A DNA stretch of 64,000 nucleotides from Diploscapter coronatus (Eukaryota > Nematoda > Chromadorea > Rhabditida > Rhabditidae). Position numbers and translations under genes: made by a program. Under the pieces are notes generated by a model that did no database searches, was not told where the DNA came from, and saw only the letters and a program-made list of their open reading frames with translations. This document shows positions 15,001-25,300 of this stretch, piece by piece. Position 1 is the first letter of the stretch, and every line of letters begins with the position of its first letter. Location of the stretch: positions 10,369,249 through 10,433,248 of the forward strand of contig OZ038423.1 in NCBI GenBank assembly GCA_964036155.1, read 5' to 3'.

Positions 15001-16368
15001 TCGAATGATGAAAGCATTAATGTTGTTGGTCTGCGACTAAATAAAGATAATAATATGTTTCCAGGGAGTTCGCAATCGTGATCCTGAACGCATTGTGCAA
15101 CGCCTCTGAGGCGGTCTGCTACACGGTCGTCCACGACACTCCAACTGTGGCGCATCTCATCACGTTCATCGAATCCGCAGATCAGAATATGCATCAGGTT
15201 GGTTCTTTATTTTTTCACGAGTAATTCGAAGGGTTTACTTATTAGTTCTTTGGGGGTTTTCTAACATATAAAGATTTATTGAAACATTGAAGAAAAGATT
15301 TAGGTCTCGAGTTTTTTTTTGAAAATTGTTTCTTTTGTAGTTTTGACTTTTTTCAAGATACGCTTCAAAAAATTGATATACTTCAATATTTTTCTCAGGT
15401 AACATTCCTGTTATGTTGAATTTTTTAAAAATATAAATATTGACAAATTCTCAATTTTCAAATATCGGAAGTCCAGGTAATGCAACAACACGGGATGCAG
15501 ATTCTGCGAGAGACTCCTGAAATGATGGGCACTTCTGTCGGAATGTTGAGAAGGGCTTCGGCCATCCTGCGAGTCCTCGTCAATGTGCCCCATGCCTACA
15601 AGGTGTTCAGCAAACATCAGCAGAGACTGCTACAGTTCACCATGAGTCAATTGGTATGGAGTTTTTCATCTGTTATAAATTGTATCGATTTTTGAGATTT
15701 AAATTTTCTTCTATAAAAATTAGAATGTGACTATTTAAACAAATTTTTGTACCCATCTTGATGTCTCATTTCTTATCAAAAACTAGAAAATATCTGGGAA
15801 GATACGAAATTGTCTGAAACAGCCTTTTAATTTAAAAAATTGGATTTTAGAACAAATAAATAAATACAAATTTCCAGATGGACTCGCGCGTGGCGGGCAT
15901 GATCGCGGACACGCTGTTTGAGATGCAGGTGCGACAGAAGAAGGATGAGCTGCTGAACCAACAGAGCGGCGACGACAAGAAGAAGCCGGAGAGTGGTAAG
16001 TTACTTTCTTATTAAATTTGAATTATCTAAGTTTCATAAATTTGACATATTTAAAATAATTTTGTAACATCTTTACATAGTTTCAGCAAAAGAATATAAG
16101 AATTCTCAAAAGAAAAAAGATCTCGGATAGTGTTTTATAAGATATATGTTCATTTATCAATGAAAAAATATACTAATAGAACAATAAAATAAAGGAAAAA
16201 TTCAGCCCACACCGAGACAAAGAAAGAGAAGGAGGTGAACGGCAGTTCTGAGGCAGAGGAGCGACTCCCCTTGGCTGGAGGCAGCAGTGTGCACGACGAC
16301 AACTCCAACAGAGACTCCGCCTGCTCGTCCAGCATGAGCAATGAGGAGGCTAGCAGGTGGGCAAAAGA

Positions 16369-16399
<31 letters not shown>

Positions 16400-17869
16400 T
16401 TTTGGAAATTCAAAGATTGTTTATCGTGTATAGGGTGGAATAAGAAGTGTTTTGAAAAACCTAGCATATTTTCAGTTCTGTTGAAAGGTCGTATTGAAAT
16501 TTTAAAACGGACAAGGATCCGATTTCTATGATAGACTAATTTTCCTGTGAATTTGAAATTTTTTTCCGGAACATATTTTTAAAATCTGAACTTTCAGAGG
16601 CTCGAAGAAAACGTCGAAGTCGGGGGATTCGGAGAGGACGGGAATGGTCAACGGCAACGGAAATGAGACCGGGGGACAGCACAAACAGGTCAAACTCGAA
16701 GAGAACGAAGAAGAGGAAATGCAGGGGAAGGGAGCCAAGAGGCAGAAGCCCTTGGACGAGGAGGATGACAAGGTAGGGATTTTTGAGATTCGGGAAAAGA
16801 GATCACATTTTGGAGGAACAATGAGTACAAGAAGCAATTGAAATGGGAAATTTTGCAATAGCTTCAATATTTGCTTGATAGTTCTATACGACGGCATTGA
16901 ATATGAAAAATGGCATGTTTTTCAATGTGGATTGAAACTTAGATATTGCTATTCGATTAGTTTTTGAAATCGTTGTGACAGAGATTCGGATTCACTAGTG
17001 CTTGGAGTAAAGATGCTATGTTTGCTAGTGCACCCGCTAATTCACCACTAGCTTTTTGCACTATTTCAGGTGGTGAACGATCACGTCAAGCGATGCCCGT
17101 ATCTCTACCTCGACGATGGATCCTTCTATCCCTTTTACTAGTTCGAAACTAGTAAAACGAGGAAAATTGCTAGTTTCTAGCAATACAGAAAAGTAGTGAA
17201 GATGCTTATGACGAAATAGTATAGAGAAATTCAATTTTATACTATCTTCAGACTAATTTACTAGCTTTTCTAGACTACCAATTTTCTTGTTCACATTTAA
17301 CCTTTTTTCTGTTTGAAAGAGCAAGCTTTTACTATTCTTTTCCTGAAAAATCACGAGTTTCCGATTTGTGTCCTAAAATTTTCTGTGATGATTTAACCAA
17401 ATTGTGTTGTAGAGCATTGTTGACTTTTCCTGTGAATGTGTAAAATCAACAATATTAGTAGTTAGTAAGGTGTGCTGTGAAGGCAAACTATTCATTTTTT
17501 CTTAGTTTATTTCCTATGGCAAAATGTGAATAACGAAGTTCTTATTGACCTCAAAAACAGCTTTTTCCTAAAAACTCCAAAACGATTGTCTATTTCTTGT
17601 AAATCAGATAAACTTTTGTAAATTAAAAAAGTCCAAATTTGTACATTTATCAAAGATTCCACTTCTTTGGATATCTTAAAATATTCAAATTCCTAAAAAT
17701 TTAATTTTAGTCCCAGCCCTCTGCGAAGAAGCAATGTAACGGATTCGATGAAAAGTCGGGAAATCTGAGGAAAAACGGAAAAATCGAAAAACCTGCGACG
17801 ACCGGCTCAGGAAATAACGGAACCGCTCATTCTGACAATAATAGCAGCACGATGACGGTGGTGGCGTAA
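1..17869 (+). CDS. let-526: LET-526 / ARID1 (BAF250) SWI/SNF subunit, 5'-partial
   Basis: ARID1-type DNA-binding subunit of the SWI/SNF (BAF) chromatin remodeller, nuclear. Exons: 109-198, 755-908, 1043-1127, 1337-1456, 1621-1819, 1906-1973, 2148-2333, 2969-3067, 3217-3346, 6701-7403, 8654-8758, 8908-9104, 9301-9456, 9720-9892, 10365-10465, 10605-10690, 10824-11066, 11175-11342, 11638-11751, 11925-12122, 12294-12437, 12552-12660, 12856-13073, 13274-13399, 13641-13814, 14042-14272, 14590-14783, 15065-15197, 15477-15653, 15878-15995, 16206-16356, 16598-16772, 17711-17869. The N-terminal exons are Pro/Gln/His/Met-rich. 2148-3346 encode the ARID (RRAFFDKLVAWCEHQG, RLYIAVRNKGGFEQ, AWKTICTDANQ). 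6701-11342 are low-complexity Pro/Gly/Gln/Tyr. 11925-15995 match the BAF250_C region (ATPRRIIMALRSGLESEAIW, LDYVTDRLKYGLGGG). The tail is acidic and Lys-rich, ending TMTVVA. All joins keep frame except 3346 to 6701. The intron at 14784 has a GC donor. The start is outside the window; bases 1-9 may be the end of a previous exon. Confidence 0.93.
3506..3535 (+). CDS. let-526: possible let-526 microexon
   Basis: Thirty bases lie between an acceptor (AAAATCTAG) and a donor (ACAG followed by GTGATA). Joined to the exon ending at 3346 they read D-KRSRDKMKTG in frame, a basic peptide that fits the Lys/Arg-rich end of the ARID region. The length is a multiple of three, so it could be an optional cassette. 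A chance open segment is quite possible at this length. Confidence 0.35.
4210..4798 (+). repeat. 18-bp direct repeat pair in let-526 intron
   Basis: TTAAGCTACAGTAATCCT occurs exactly at 4210-4227 and again at 4781-4798, preceded by GGGT or AGGT in the two copies. The flanks are not obviously duplicated. It probably marks two small pieces of a dispersed repeat. Confidence 0.5.
5112..5699. repeat. foldback / MITE-like inverted-repeat element
   Basis: The left arm (about 5112-5190) and the reverse complement of the right arm (about 5573-5699) share CTCCTGGATTT, CACCTTAC, TGGAATTACAACCGGCTA and ATAATTTGGAATTATCA in the same order. The right arm is longer because of an internal insertion of about 45 bp. 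The loop of about 380 bp has no transposase frame. No clear target-site duplication was seen. Inferred to be a degenerate non-autonomous DNA element. Confidence 0.6.
6005..6335 (+). promoter_or_regulatory. let-526: CT-rich tract, candidate internal let-526 promoter
   Basis: A long run of CTCTC / CCTCT / TTTCTC words on the sense strand sits about 370-700 bp before the exon at 6701. Similar sense-strand pyrimidine tracts precede kal-1 and sup-17 here, so the tract may mark a promoter for a shorter isoform. This is inference from composition and position only; the first in-frame ATG after 6701 is at 6902. Confidence 0.3.
7404..8653 (+). other. 1.25 kb let-526 intron, no gene seen
   Basis: AT-rich, with a purine-rich stretch near 8150-8330. 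No exon with paired splice signals and open frame was found. The donor at 7404 leaves one base and the acceptor at 8653 restores a Gly codon, so the flanking exons join in frame. Confidence 0.7.
16368..16387. repeat. AT dinucleotide microsatellite
   Basis: Ten AT units immediately followed by a T-run, inside the let-526 intron that starts at 16357. Confidence 0.9.
17070..17141 (+). CDS. let-526: alternative 3' terminal coding exon of let-526
   Basis: After a good acceptor (CACTATTTCAG) the frame reads 23 residues, VVNDHVKRCPYLYLDDGSFY then PFY, then TAG. The preceding exon ends at 16772 in phase 0 (EEDDK), so both this exon and the annotated last exon at 17711 fit. Its codons are GC-rich in an AT-rich intron, which argues for coding. 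No AATAAA was seen between 17142 and 17700, so 3' end formation is unclear. If used, it replaces the 52-residue basic tail with a short aromatic tail. Confidence 0.55.
   Translation: MVNDHVKRCPYLYLDDGSFYPFY
17133..17157. repeat. perfect 11-bp hairpin over the alternative stop codon
   Basis: TTTTACTAGTT, loop CGA, AACTAGTAAAA. The stop TAG of the alternative terminal exon lies in the 5' arm. The surrounding 16990-17290 is unusually rich in CTAG words. Confidence 0.85.
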
Positions 17870-19389
17870 CAACGACGTTAGAAGCGACTAACGCCCCTAG
17901 TTAGCGTTATTTGGCGTTAACGATAAATATAGCGTTAGGACTATTGAAAATACTCGAAGATCAGCTGAAAATCTATTTATTTAGCTAAATTTTGTAATGC
18001 AACTTTTATATGTAGCAAATTTTCGAGATTTTAATGTGCTAACGCTAAAACATTGCATTAAAACGGTGAGTCGTGAGATTAAGCAATGTTCAAAAGGCAA
18101 TCGATAATTGAAAATCGGGCAATCTCAAAAGTTAATTTATTTTTGGCGTAAATGAATTTTCGCGGGATTTATTTTGAATTATTAGAATAGGTTCCGTAGT
18201 TAAGAATTTCGTGGGATACTAATAGAAGATCAGGTCGAAAATAGTTTTTTAATTATGAATTTTTCGACCTGATTTTGCTCGTTGTTAAAATTCAGTGGTG
18301 TGAATTCTTCAGGAGAAACGTTGTACCGATTATCTCGTTCTTTTCGTAAAGCGCGTTTGCTAAAATTCATCCAATATTCCGGTTTTTTGATTGAATTTTC
18401 TCACTCGAAGATCATCTATACAAGTTTTGTGCATGAACGGTATTCATCTCTAAAATGACGATATTTTGAAGTTGGGCCTAGATTTTTCGAATTCTGAACT
18501 TAAAAACTTTAGGACCGATTTCAAATGTTCGTGAATGAATAATCAAATTCAAATTAATTAATTGATAAGTTAATCGATATTTCTGAACGTTTCAAAAATT
18601 ATCATCGATTTACGGGTAAATCCAAGCAACTTTGCAGCTCTCGTAAATGTTTCGTTCGTTCGTTCGAAAAAAATGGTTTTCTTTTCACGATTTTCTCAAA
18701 TTTTTGTAAGGTAAGCGGGTTTTTGAGAAGAGTTCTATTTTTAACTATTTTCTAACATACAAAAACTATTCACCGCCCCTAAATTTTTAGTAAATCTCCA
18801 GTTTTAGCCTTATTCAAATTTCGAAACTTCAACTGTTTTCTTCAAAAATATTCGATATATCAATGCTCATCAAATTTTCACCCTCATATATGATATTCTA
18901 ATTATTTCAATATTTATACTATTTATAAGATTTTGTGTATACACATTTTACCGTGTTTTCAATTTTAAACGAAGGTTATTATTAGGGCTTGTGAAAATGG
19001 TTTTCTACGGATTTTTTTATTTAGTAACTTTAAATTCGTGGAAAATCAAGGAAAAATTCAATCTTCTTCATCGGATTTTTGAGTTGTTTTCTCACGGAGT
19101 TTTCGTTTTTGGGATACTCCTAAATTTTTTTCTTCATTATTCATTTTGTACAGACTGAAAGTTGTTGAATAAAACATTGAAAATTCAATTTAAGACTAGA
19201 AAATTTATTCATTCTTTTGGAAAACAGTAGCATATTTGCAAAAACGTTAACCCGTATGGTAAAAGTTAGGAATTCTGTTCCTACAAGTTATAGCATGACC
19301 CTATTTGTATCATAAAGTTGATCTTCAATGTCGGAAATCTTCAGAAATGCATGAAAAGTGAGTTTTCAATATTGAAGATCCAAAAATGA
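17870..19389. other. convergent 3' UTR region of let-526 and kal-1
   Basis: No coding segment was found. AATAAA on + at 19168-19173 and AATAAA on - (TTTATT at 19204-19209) face each other about 30 bp apart, so the two genes appear to end tail to tail. If no earlier site is used, let-526 has a 3' UTR of about 1.3 kb and kal-1 one of about 180 bases. Confidence 0.6.
19168..19209. terminator. facing polyadenylation signals (let-526 +, kal-1 -)
   Basis: AATAAA at 19168-19173 reads on the + strand. The reverse complement of AATAAA is at 19204-19209. Each is the last canonical hexamer found downstream of its gene. Confidence 0.6.
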
Positions 19390-22300
19390 TTAAGGTTCTA
19401 ACAGGCCCATGAAAATGATAGTGAATAGTGATGAGAATATCAAATCTGGTAGATTGACGGTGTTTTTGAAATCGTACGACGACTCTAAAGGAAGTTCGAC
19501 AATTTCTCCGCCGGGGAAAACCTCTATCAACTCGTCATCGACGTCATTTTCAGCCTAAAAATTGAAATTTGATTGATAAGATACTAATCGTCATTCAAAA
19601 GAAGTTTCGAATCTCTAGATATTCATACATCATATCGTCACTAAAATGCACCTTACGCCACAACCCTCGAAATTTTGATAAATTAATTCTAAAACTCATA
19701 AGTTACAGACTTGACTCACCTGGAAATTCTCCCTCTCATTGTGGAACGGTATCCTTGAGTGGTAATATGGTTCGATGAGATCTATTTGAGTGGTAGTCGT
19801 ATGAATGACACTATTTGGTAGCTGAGTACTCGTTGGGATGGGAATGAGCTACAATTGATAATGGTTACCAAAATAAAGATAGAAAATGGTACCCTATCCT
19901 GAGCCATTTTTTCTGGGTTCAATGGCAGAGTTTGGATAGTGATGATGCCTTTTTCACCGTGTAGCTCACCTTCTGAAGAATCTACAGAAGCGTGGATCTG
20001 GAAATTTTAAAGCTTTAAAAATGTGGGTAGCTAGAAAATAACATGAATTTTTGACGACAAGACTTTAAAATAACGAAGCAATTATTCCTTACACAAGTCT
20101 TCCCTCTACTCACCCAATAGTCTCTATCTTTTATCATCGAGATGTCTTGCCATTTTTCGAACCACCTCTTTTAATCTAACTTACCTCAACGATATAAGCC
20201 GACTCCGGTATCAATCCCGAGATTTCCATATGGGTTAGGTGACCAGGAAGTAGGGCTGAACTTCGGTCTCTAAAATTTTCCTTAATTTTTTGACAAATAA
20301 GCATTTTTGCTGACTTGGCAGTAACATTATGAGCCACTCCGTCATGATCGTCGAGGCTTCTTTTATCCTGGTGGCCCTTGATTAACCGATCCAAAGCTTC
20401 GACTTCTTTTTTGTTGATTCGGGCCCAAGAAACCTAAAATTCTAATGTAACTTGAAAAAGAAATAGTAGTTCCCTATAGGTCGCAGAAAAGTTCATAGAC
20501 CTCTATCTTAAATCCTATAATAATTTAAATCGAGGAAAAGATCAAACCTCATAGTTTTTGATGGGCAGGTCACTTAATGGTGGTACCCACTGAACCACTT
20601 GATTCCATAATCCGACTGGAGTGAGTCTAGAAGATCCCAGTGAGATTTCTCTCGGAATAGACGGGGCCTAAATTTGTTATTCATTGATTTTAAACATATT
20701 TTTTATGGCACCTTTGGCTCTTTCGAGATTTTGAATGGGTCCGATGGTTTGCTGTAGCCCAAACTTCCAAAAACTGAAATTGCAGCTATTCGGAATTGAT
20801 AGTATCTTCCCGGGGATAGAAGATGCTTCAGAATGGCTGAGGGTTTGGTCTTCTGAAACCATTTTAGTGAACTCGTGAAGATGCCACGAAGTGATCAACG
20901 GTAATCAAGTACCAAAATGTATTGTAAATAACTTACCACAGCTACGGTTTGCCATTCAGTCATGAGCTTTTCGTCTTTAGACAGCCCCCAGCGCCATTGG
21001 ACCAAAAAAATATGTGCGCTCGATGATAATTGCTGCTTCGTCATCTTCCCGACGTCCCATTTGATTATTATTGATCTAAAACTTTGAATAAGTCATAGGT
21101 TTCAAGGACCCCTCATATTTCATGGGAATATTTTATTTTATTGATACTATAAGAAGTAAGGCTACAACTATGAAGAAAATTAAATCGATTTTAGGATTCT
21201 TGAAGCATATTTATTTTCTAATATAAAGAAATGAGTACCGCTTTCGTTTCCTCTCATTGATAGCGATACTCCTCGGCAAAGGTAGTAAATTAGCTTCCAG
21301 TGGGATTTTCGAGTTATTCGGTTTGACGCACTTGCGACTGCAACCATAAGTACAACATTTTTCGGTATCGGCACAGTCACCGTCTCGAGTGCATAGAGCG
21401 CTACATTCCTAAAACATAAATGAAAAATCTAATCCATAACTAAATATTATTTTTTTAAAATCATATTGAGCCATTCTTGGAAATGATAAACGAGTTGAAA
21501 TGATGTTATATCACTCTTGATGAGGAGAAAAATATGAAAGTAGCTTTGATGATGGGATAATTATGAAAAACTAGTAAAATATACTGACATAATTCGACAA
21601 ATTCTCTATCCTCGGACAATTTCCGGGCTTTTCATCGTAGATTTCTCGAAGATATTCGCAGGATTCGTCGCAAGCGGTCAAATTCGTCGAGTTTTGGCAG
21701 ATACTTCGGCATCGCGTCGTATCGATGAACGGCCAGCGGCATGGGAAGGTGCACTAAATTTTTTAGCATTGTAGTCTAAAATGTCGATTTATTTCACTTT
21801 TTTTTTTTTTTAAATTTTCCTTTATCTTATCCTAATTTTTTCTATGCTCTACTCCCAAAAAGTTGCTGCATCCTAGCAATTTGGCACTTTTCGATCCTCT
21901 TTAGCGCCAGCCCTTTGCGTTCCCACGATGTGGTTCCCCAGATTTGCCCCGAATTGCTAATCCTCCTCACCATGGACCTTCCCTCGCACCACCAAACTAA
22001 TCCACCCTGTAAATCCTCCGGGCAGTAATTCCGAGTTTTCCTAGAAAATTATAGACCATCGTGACTTTGGCGGCTTTTTGGGGGGTGAAGTTGTGATTTT
22101 GGGATTAGGCTGTAATTGGAGCAAAAATCTTTGACTTTGAGGTTATTGTTTAAAAGATGGTCTAGTATTTTTTCGTTTCAGGAGAAAAATGATCAAATTG
22201 TCGATACTTTTAGTTTTTGCAATAAACTTGTATAAATCCATTATAATTAGACCAAAATTTTCACGATTTTGCAATAATCTCCCAAATCTCTGACCCTCTA

Positions 22301-25300
22301 GTCCCAAGAAATGCGTGTGATTTATTCAGTCTCCCTTTCGTTCAAGTGAATGCCCAAATACTTAGCGACCTATTGTATCGCGCAAATAATAAGGAAATGC
22401 ACTAAATGGCATCCACGAAGAATGAATACATGGAAAAGTGGGATAGTCTCGGGAAAATAACCAGCCTACAACACCCATTATAATGGACAAAAATTACACA
22501 ACACAATTGAAAATCTATCATCCCATGCTGTAGCATAGATTGAATAACCCGTTTGACATAGGCCATTTAATTTTTGACCCACCGACCCCTAACCCCTAAG
22601 AATGAGCGAAGTTACGCAAGTCACAAAAGACAATAGACCTACTTCTGCCCTACATTATTGACCACAAAAAATAAGTGAAAGTTAAGATTTTAAGCCTTTT
22701 CAGGGCACGTATTGAATAGGATTACCGAAATTGGCATTTTTGCAGTAACTAATTGTTTACATTTCATGAAAAGTCCATTTTTCTGCAAAAATTAGTTTTC
22801 GACTTCCTCGAAATACGACCAACTGTGCCATAAAACACTAGGAGCATGTAGCATATGGCCGGCGGTTGAAATGACTCAAGTACGCACTTCTGAGAACAAG
22901 AAAGGGCTGTTTTTAGCTACTGACAGCGTATTTTTGTGCACCAAAAGATTCATTATCTTGGAGGAAATGAAGTGGATTTCTGATATCTGGCAGCAAAATG
23001 CGAGGATTGATACTTGACCCACCGGGAAATCAAGTATTTTGGGCTTGATTAGTGGAAATTTAGTCTGATATTAAATCTATGTAAAGTTCATTGGAAATTC
23101 GACTTTTATCTGAGTCCGGATACGTTTTTGATGTTGGAGGAAAGTACGAATGTTTTGTAAGAAAGTACCCAAAATTTTTCCTTTTTCAAATTCCGAAATT
23201 GGTACATTTCAATCTGAATATGTTCTAAAATGTCGACATCCCTATATGCGCTACTGTGTGTAGATTAGGTATTATGCATATGCGACCGCGAGTAAATAGA
23301 ATTAGAGTTAGTTGCAAATAGAGTTGGACGCAGACAGATCTAGACCGTATAAGGTTAATACAGGATCAAGGAAATAGTATGAGAAAAGAGGATGAAAAAT
23401 CAACGGAAATGTCATCTGTAAATAAGCGATATTTTCCAAAGAATAAAAACCAGCTGTCAGAATTGTTCACTAAAAACGATAAAGATCAGGTAGGTTTTAG
23501 TTAAACTCAAGCCATTTGAGTTTCTATTCGTTTTTGGATATTGGGTTATTAACGAGTAAGAATAGGAATTCGCAAATTTTCAATGAAATCTGTTGAGTGT
23601 CCCCTTTCTTTAAAACGTATTTTTTAAAGTAAGAAATTTAACTTACCGCTGCACATTCCGAGTCATCATTACACATTTGCAAAATATGGTGCTTCATATT
23701 TCGACGGACTTCTTGATCGCCCTAAATTTACAAAAATATTAGATTTTTTTAGAGTTATTCTAATTTTCATTTAGTTTAGCTAAATTTCACAACATTTGTG
23801 CTTTCGGACGAATATTTATTGAGCAAGATTTTTATAGAAACTATAGGAACCCCTCTCCTAATCAGTATTCAGATTCATATTCAGCTTGAATTCATAACTC
23901 TTGCGCTCTAAATATTCAGGTACTTGAGTCGGTTGGTGCATCCTAATAATGGGTTTTGATTGCGTGAACTCTCAACACTTATAGTGGGGAGCTTATTTTC
24001 TTTCTCGATGCTATTTCTCGGGTTATTGGAGTCCCCGTTTCTCTTCCAGAATTACTTAGCCGTTTCTATTATTTCATGACAAAGCGCGGATGTCAATATT
24101 TCATTCACACACATATGCAATACTTGAAAAGACAATAGATTGTCCAAGGTAGGACTGGGATGGACCCACTCGAAGTAGGTCCTGGAAGATTGTCCTTCTT
24201 TTCCTCTACGCTATTTTCCATGTTCAGAATGCGCAATGGACATGTTGCTTTTAACCTAAGTGCACATAGAATTTTTCCTGGAGTTTTGGGGTAAAAATAG
24301 GATGCTCTAGATTTTTTAAGCGTAAAAAACTATTTTTGGTCCTTTTTAGGGAGAAAATTGAATTTTTACTAATCCCTTTCTAACCTTTGATGATGGATCT
24401 GCGTTATTATGAGTTGGAAATTTGAGAATGAGCAGAGAATAAACGCGCCCAGAAAAGTGACTACCGTTCGGAGTCGAATTACGAGCTTTGGGATAATAGA
24501 AAAGCTAAAAACGAGAAGTCAGTGGGAGTGTACATAAACAGAAGAATACAAAGCAAAAGCTGGGATAATAATAAGTATAAGCACCTGCTTAAGGTAAGTA
24601 CCAGGCGATTTTATTGAGTTAACGATTGATTTATGGGACTTGACTGTAAATAGGTAAGAATGCATAATGCACATTTGATAAAAACGTGAATACCAATCAG
24701 CTTCTCATAGTTTATAAAATACTCTTTATCTTGAAACTAAACCGAAAATGGCTTGAACATTTTATATGGATAGTGTATGAAAAGTAAAGGAGAATCATTA
24801 GGCCAATTATCCTAAATTTAATTGCCCAATTAACTTGCATGAATATTTGACCTTGTCCTTATATTGTACTGTTTTATCTGAATTGTTCTCGATTTTTCTT
24901 TTCCCTATGATATTCCCTTCTCTCATTATTTGGCCAAATTTCTACAGACTTATTTCGTCGTTTTAATGTCAGCCGCCAGAAAGGCGCCTCTGTGCCGCAC
25001 AGAAAAGCGAGAGAGAGATAGTGATTATAAGAGAGGGAAAGAAGGCAGAAGGGAGAGAAAGAAAAAATTATGGGATAAAGAGAGAGGAAAAGAAAGAAAT
25101 GAAGGAGAGAAAGAAAATGTAAATTCGCGTAGCGGAAGACATCTGTTGGAGGTTTCGTTCCACGATTTTATATGGAGCTATGAAACCTTTCTTTTCTCTA
25201 ATTTCTAATTCTCTATTCATCCCATCTTTTTCCATATTCTAATGTCCCAAGGACGATATCCTCAATGTAACTCGAAAATTATGTTATTATTGGAAGGAAA

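Noticed and set aside
24930..25208. 92-codon + strand frame rich in Arg, Lys and Glu
   Set aside because: It is a purine tract read as codons (GAG/AAG/AGA), lacks an ATG in good context and is the antisense of a CT-rich tract in kal-1 intron 1.
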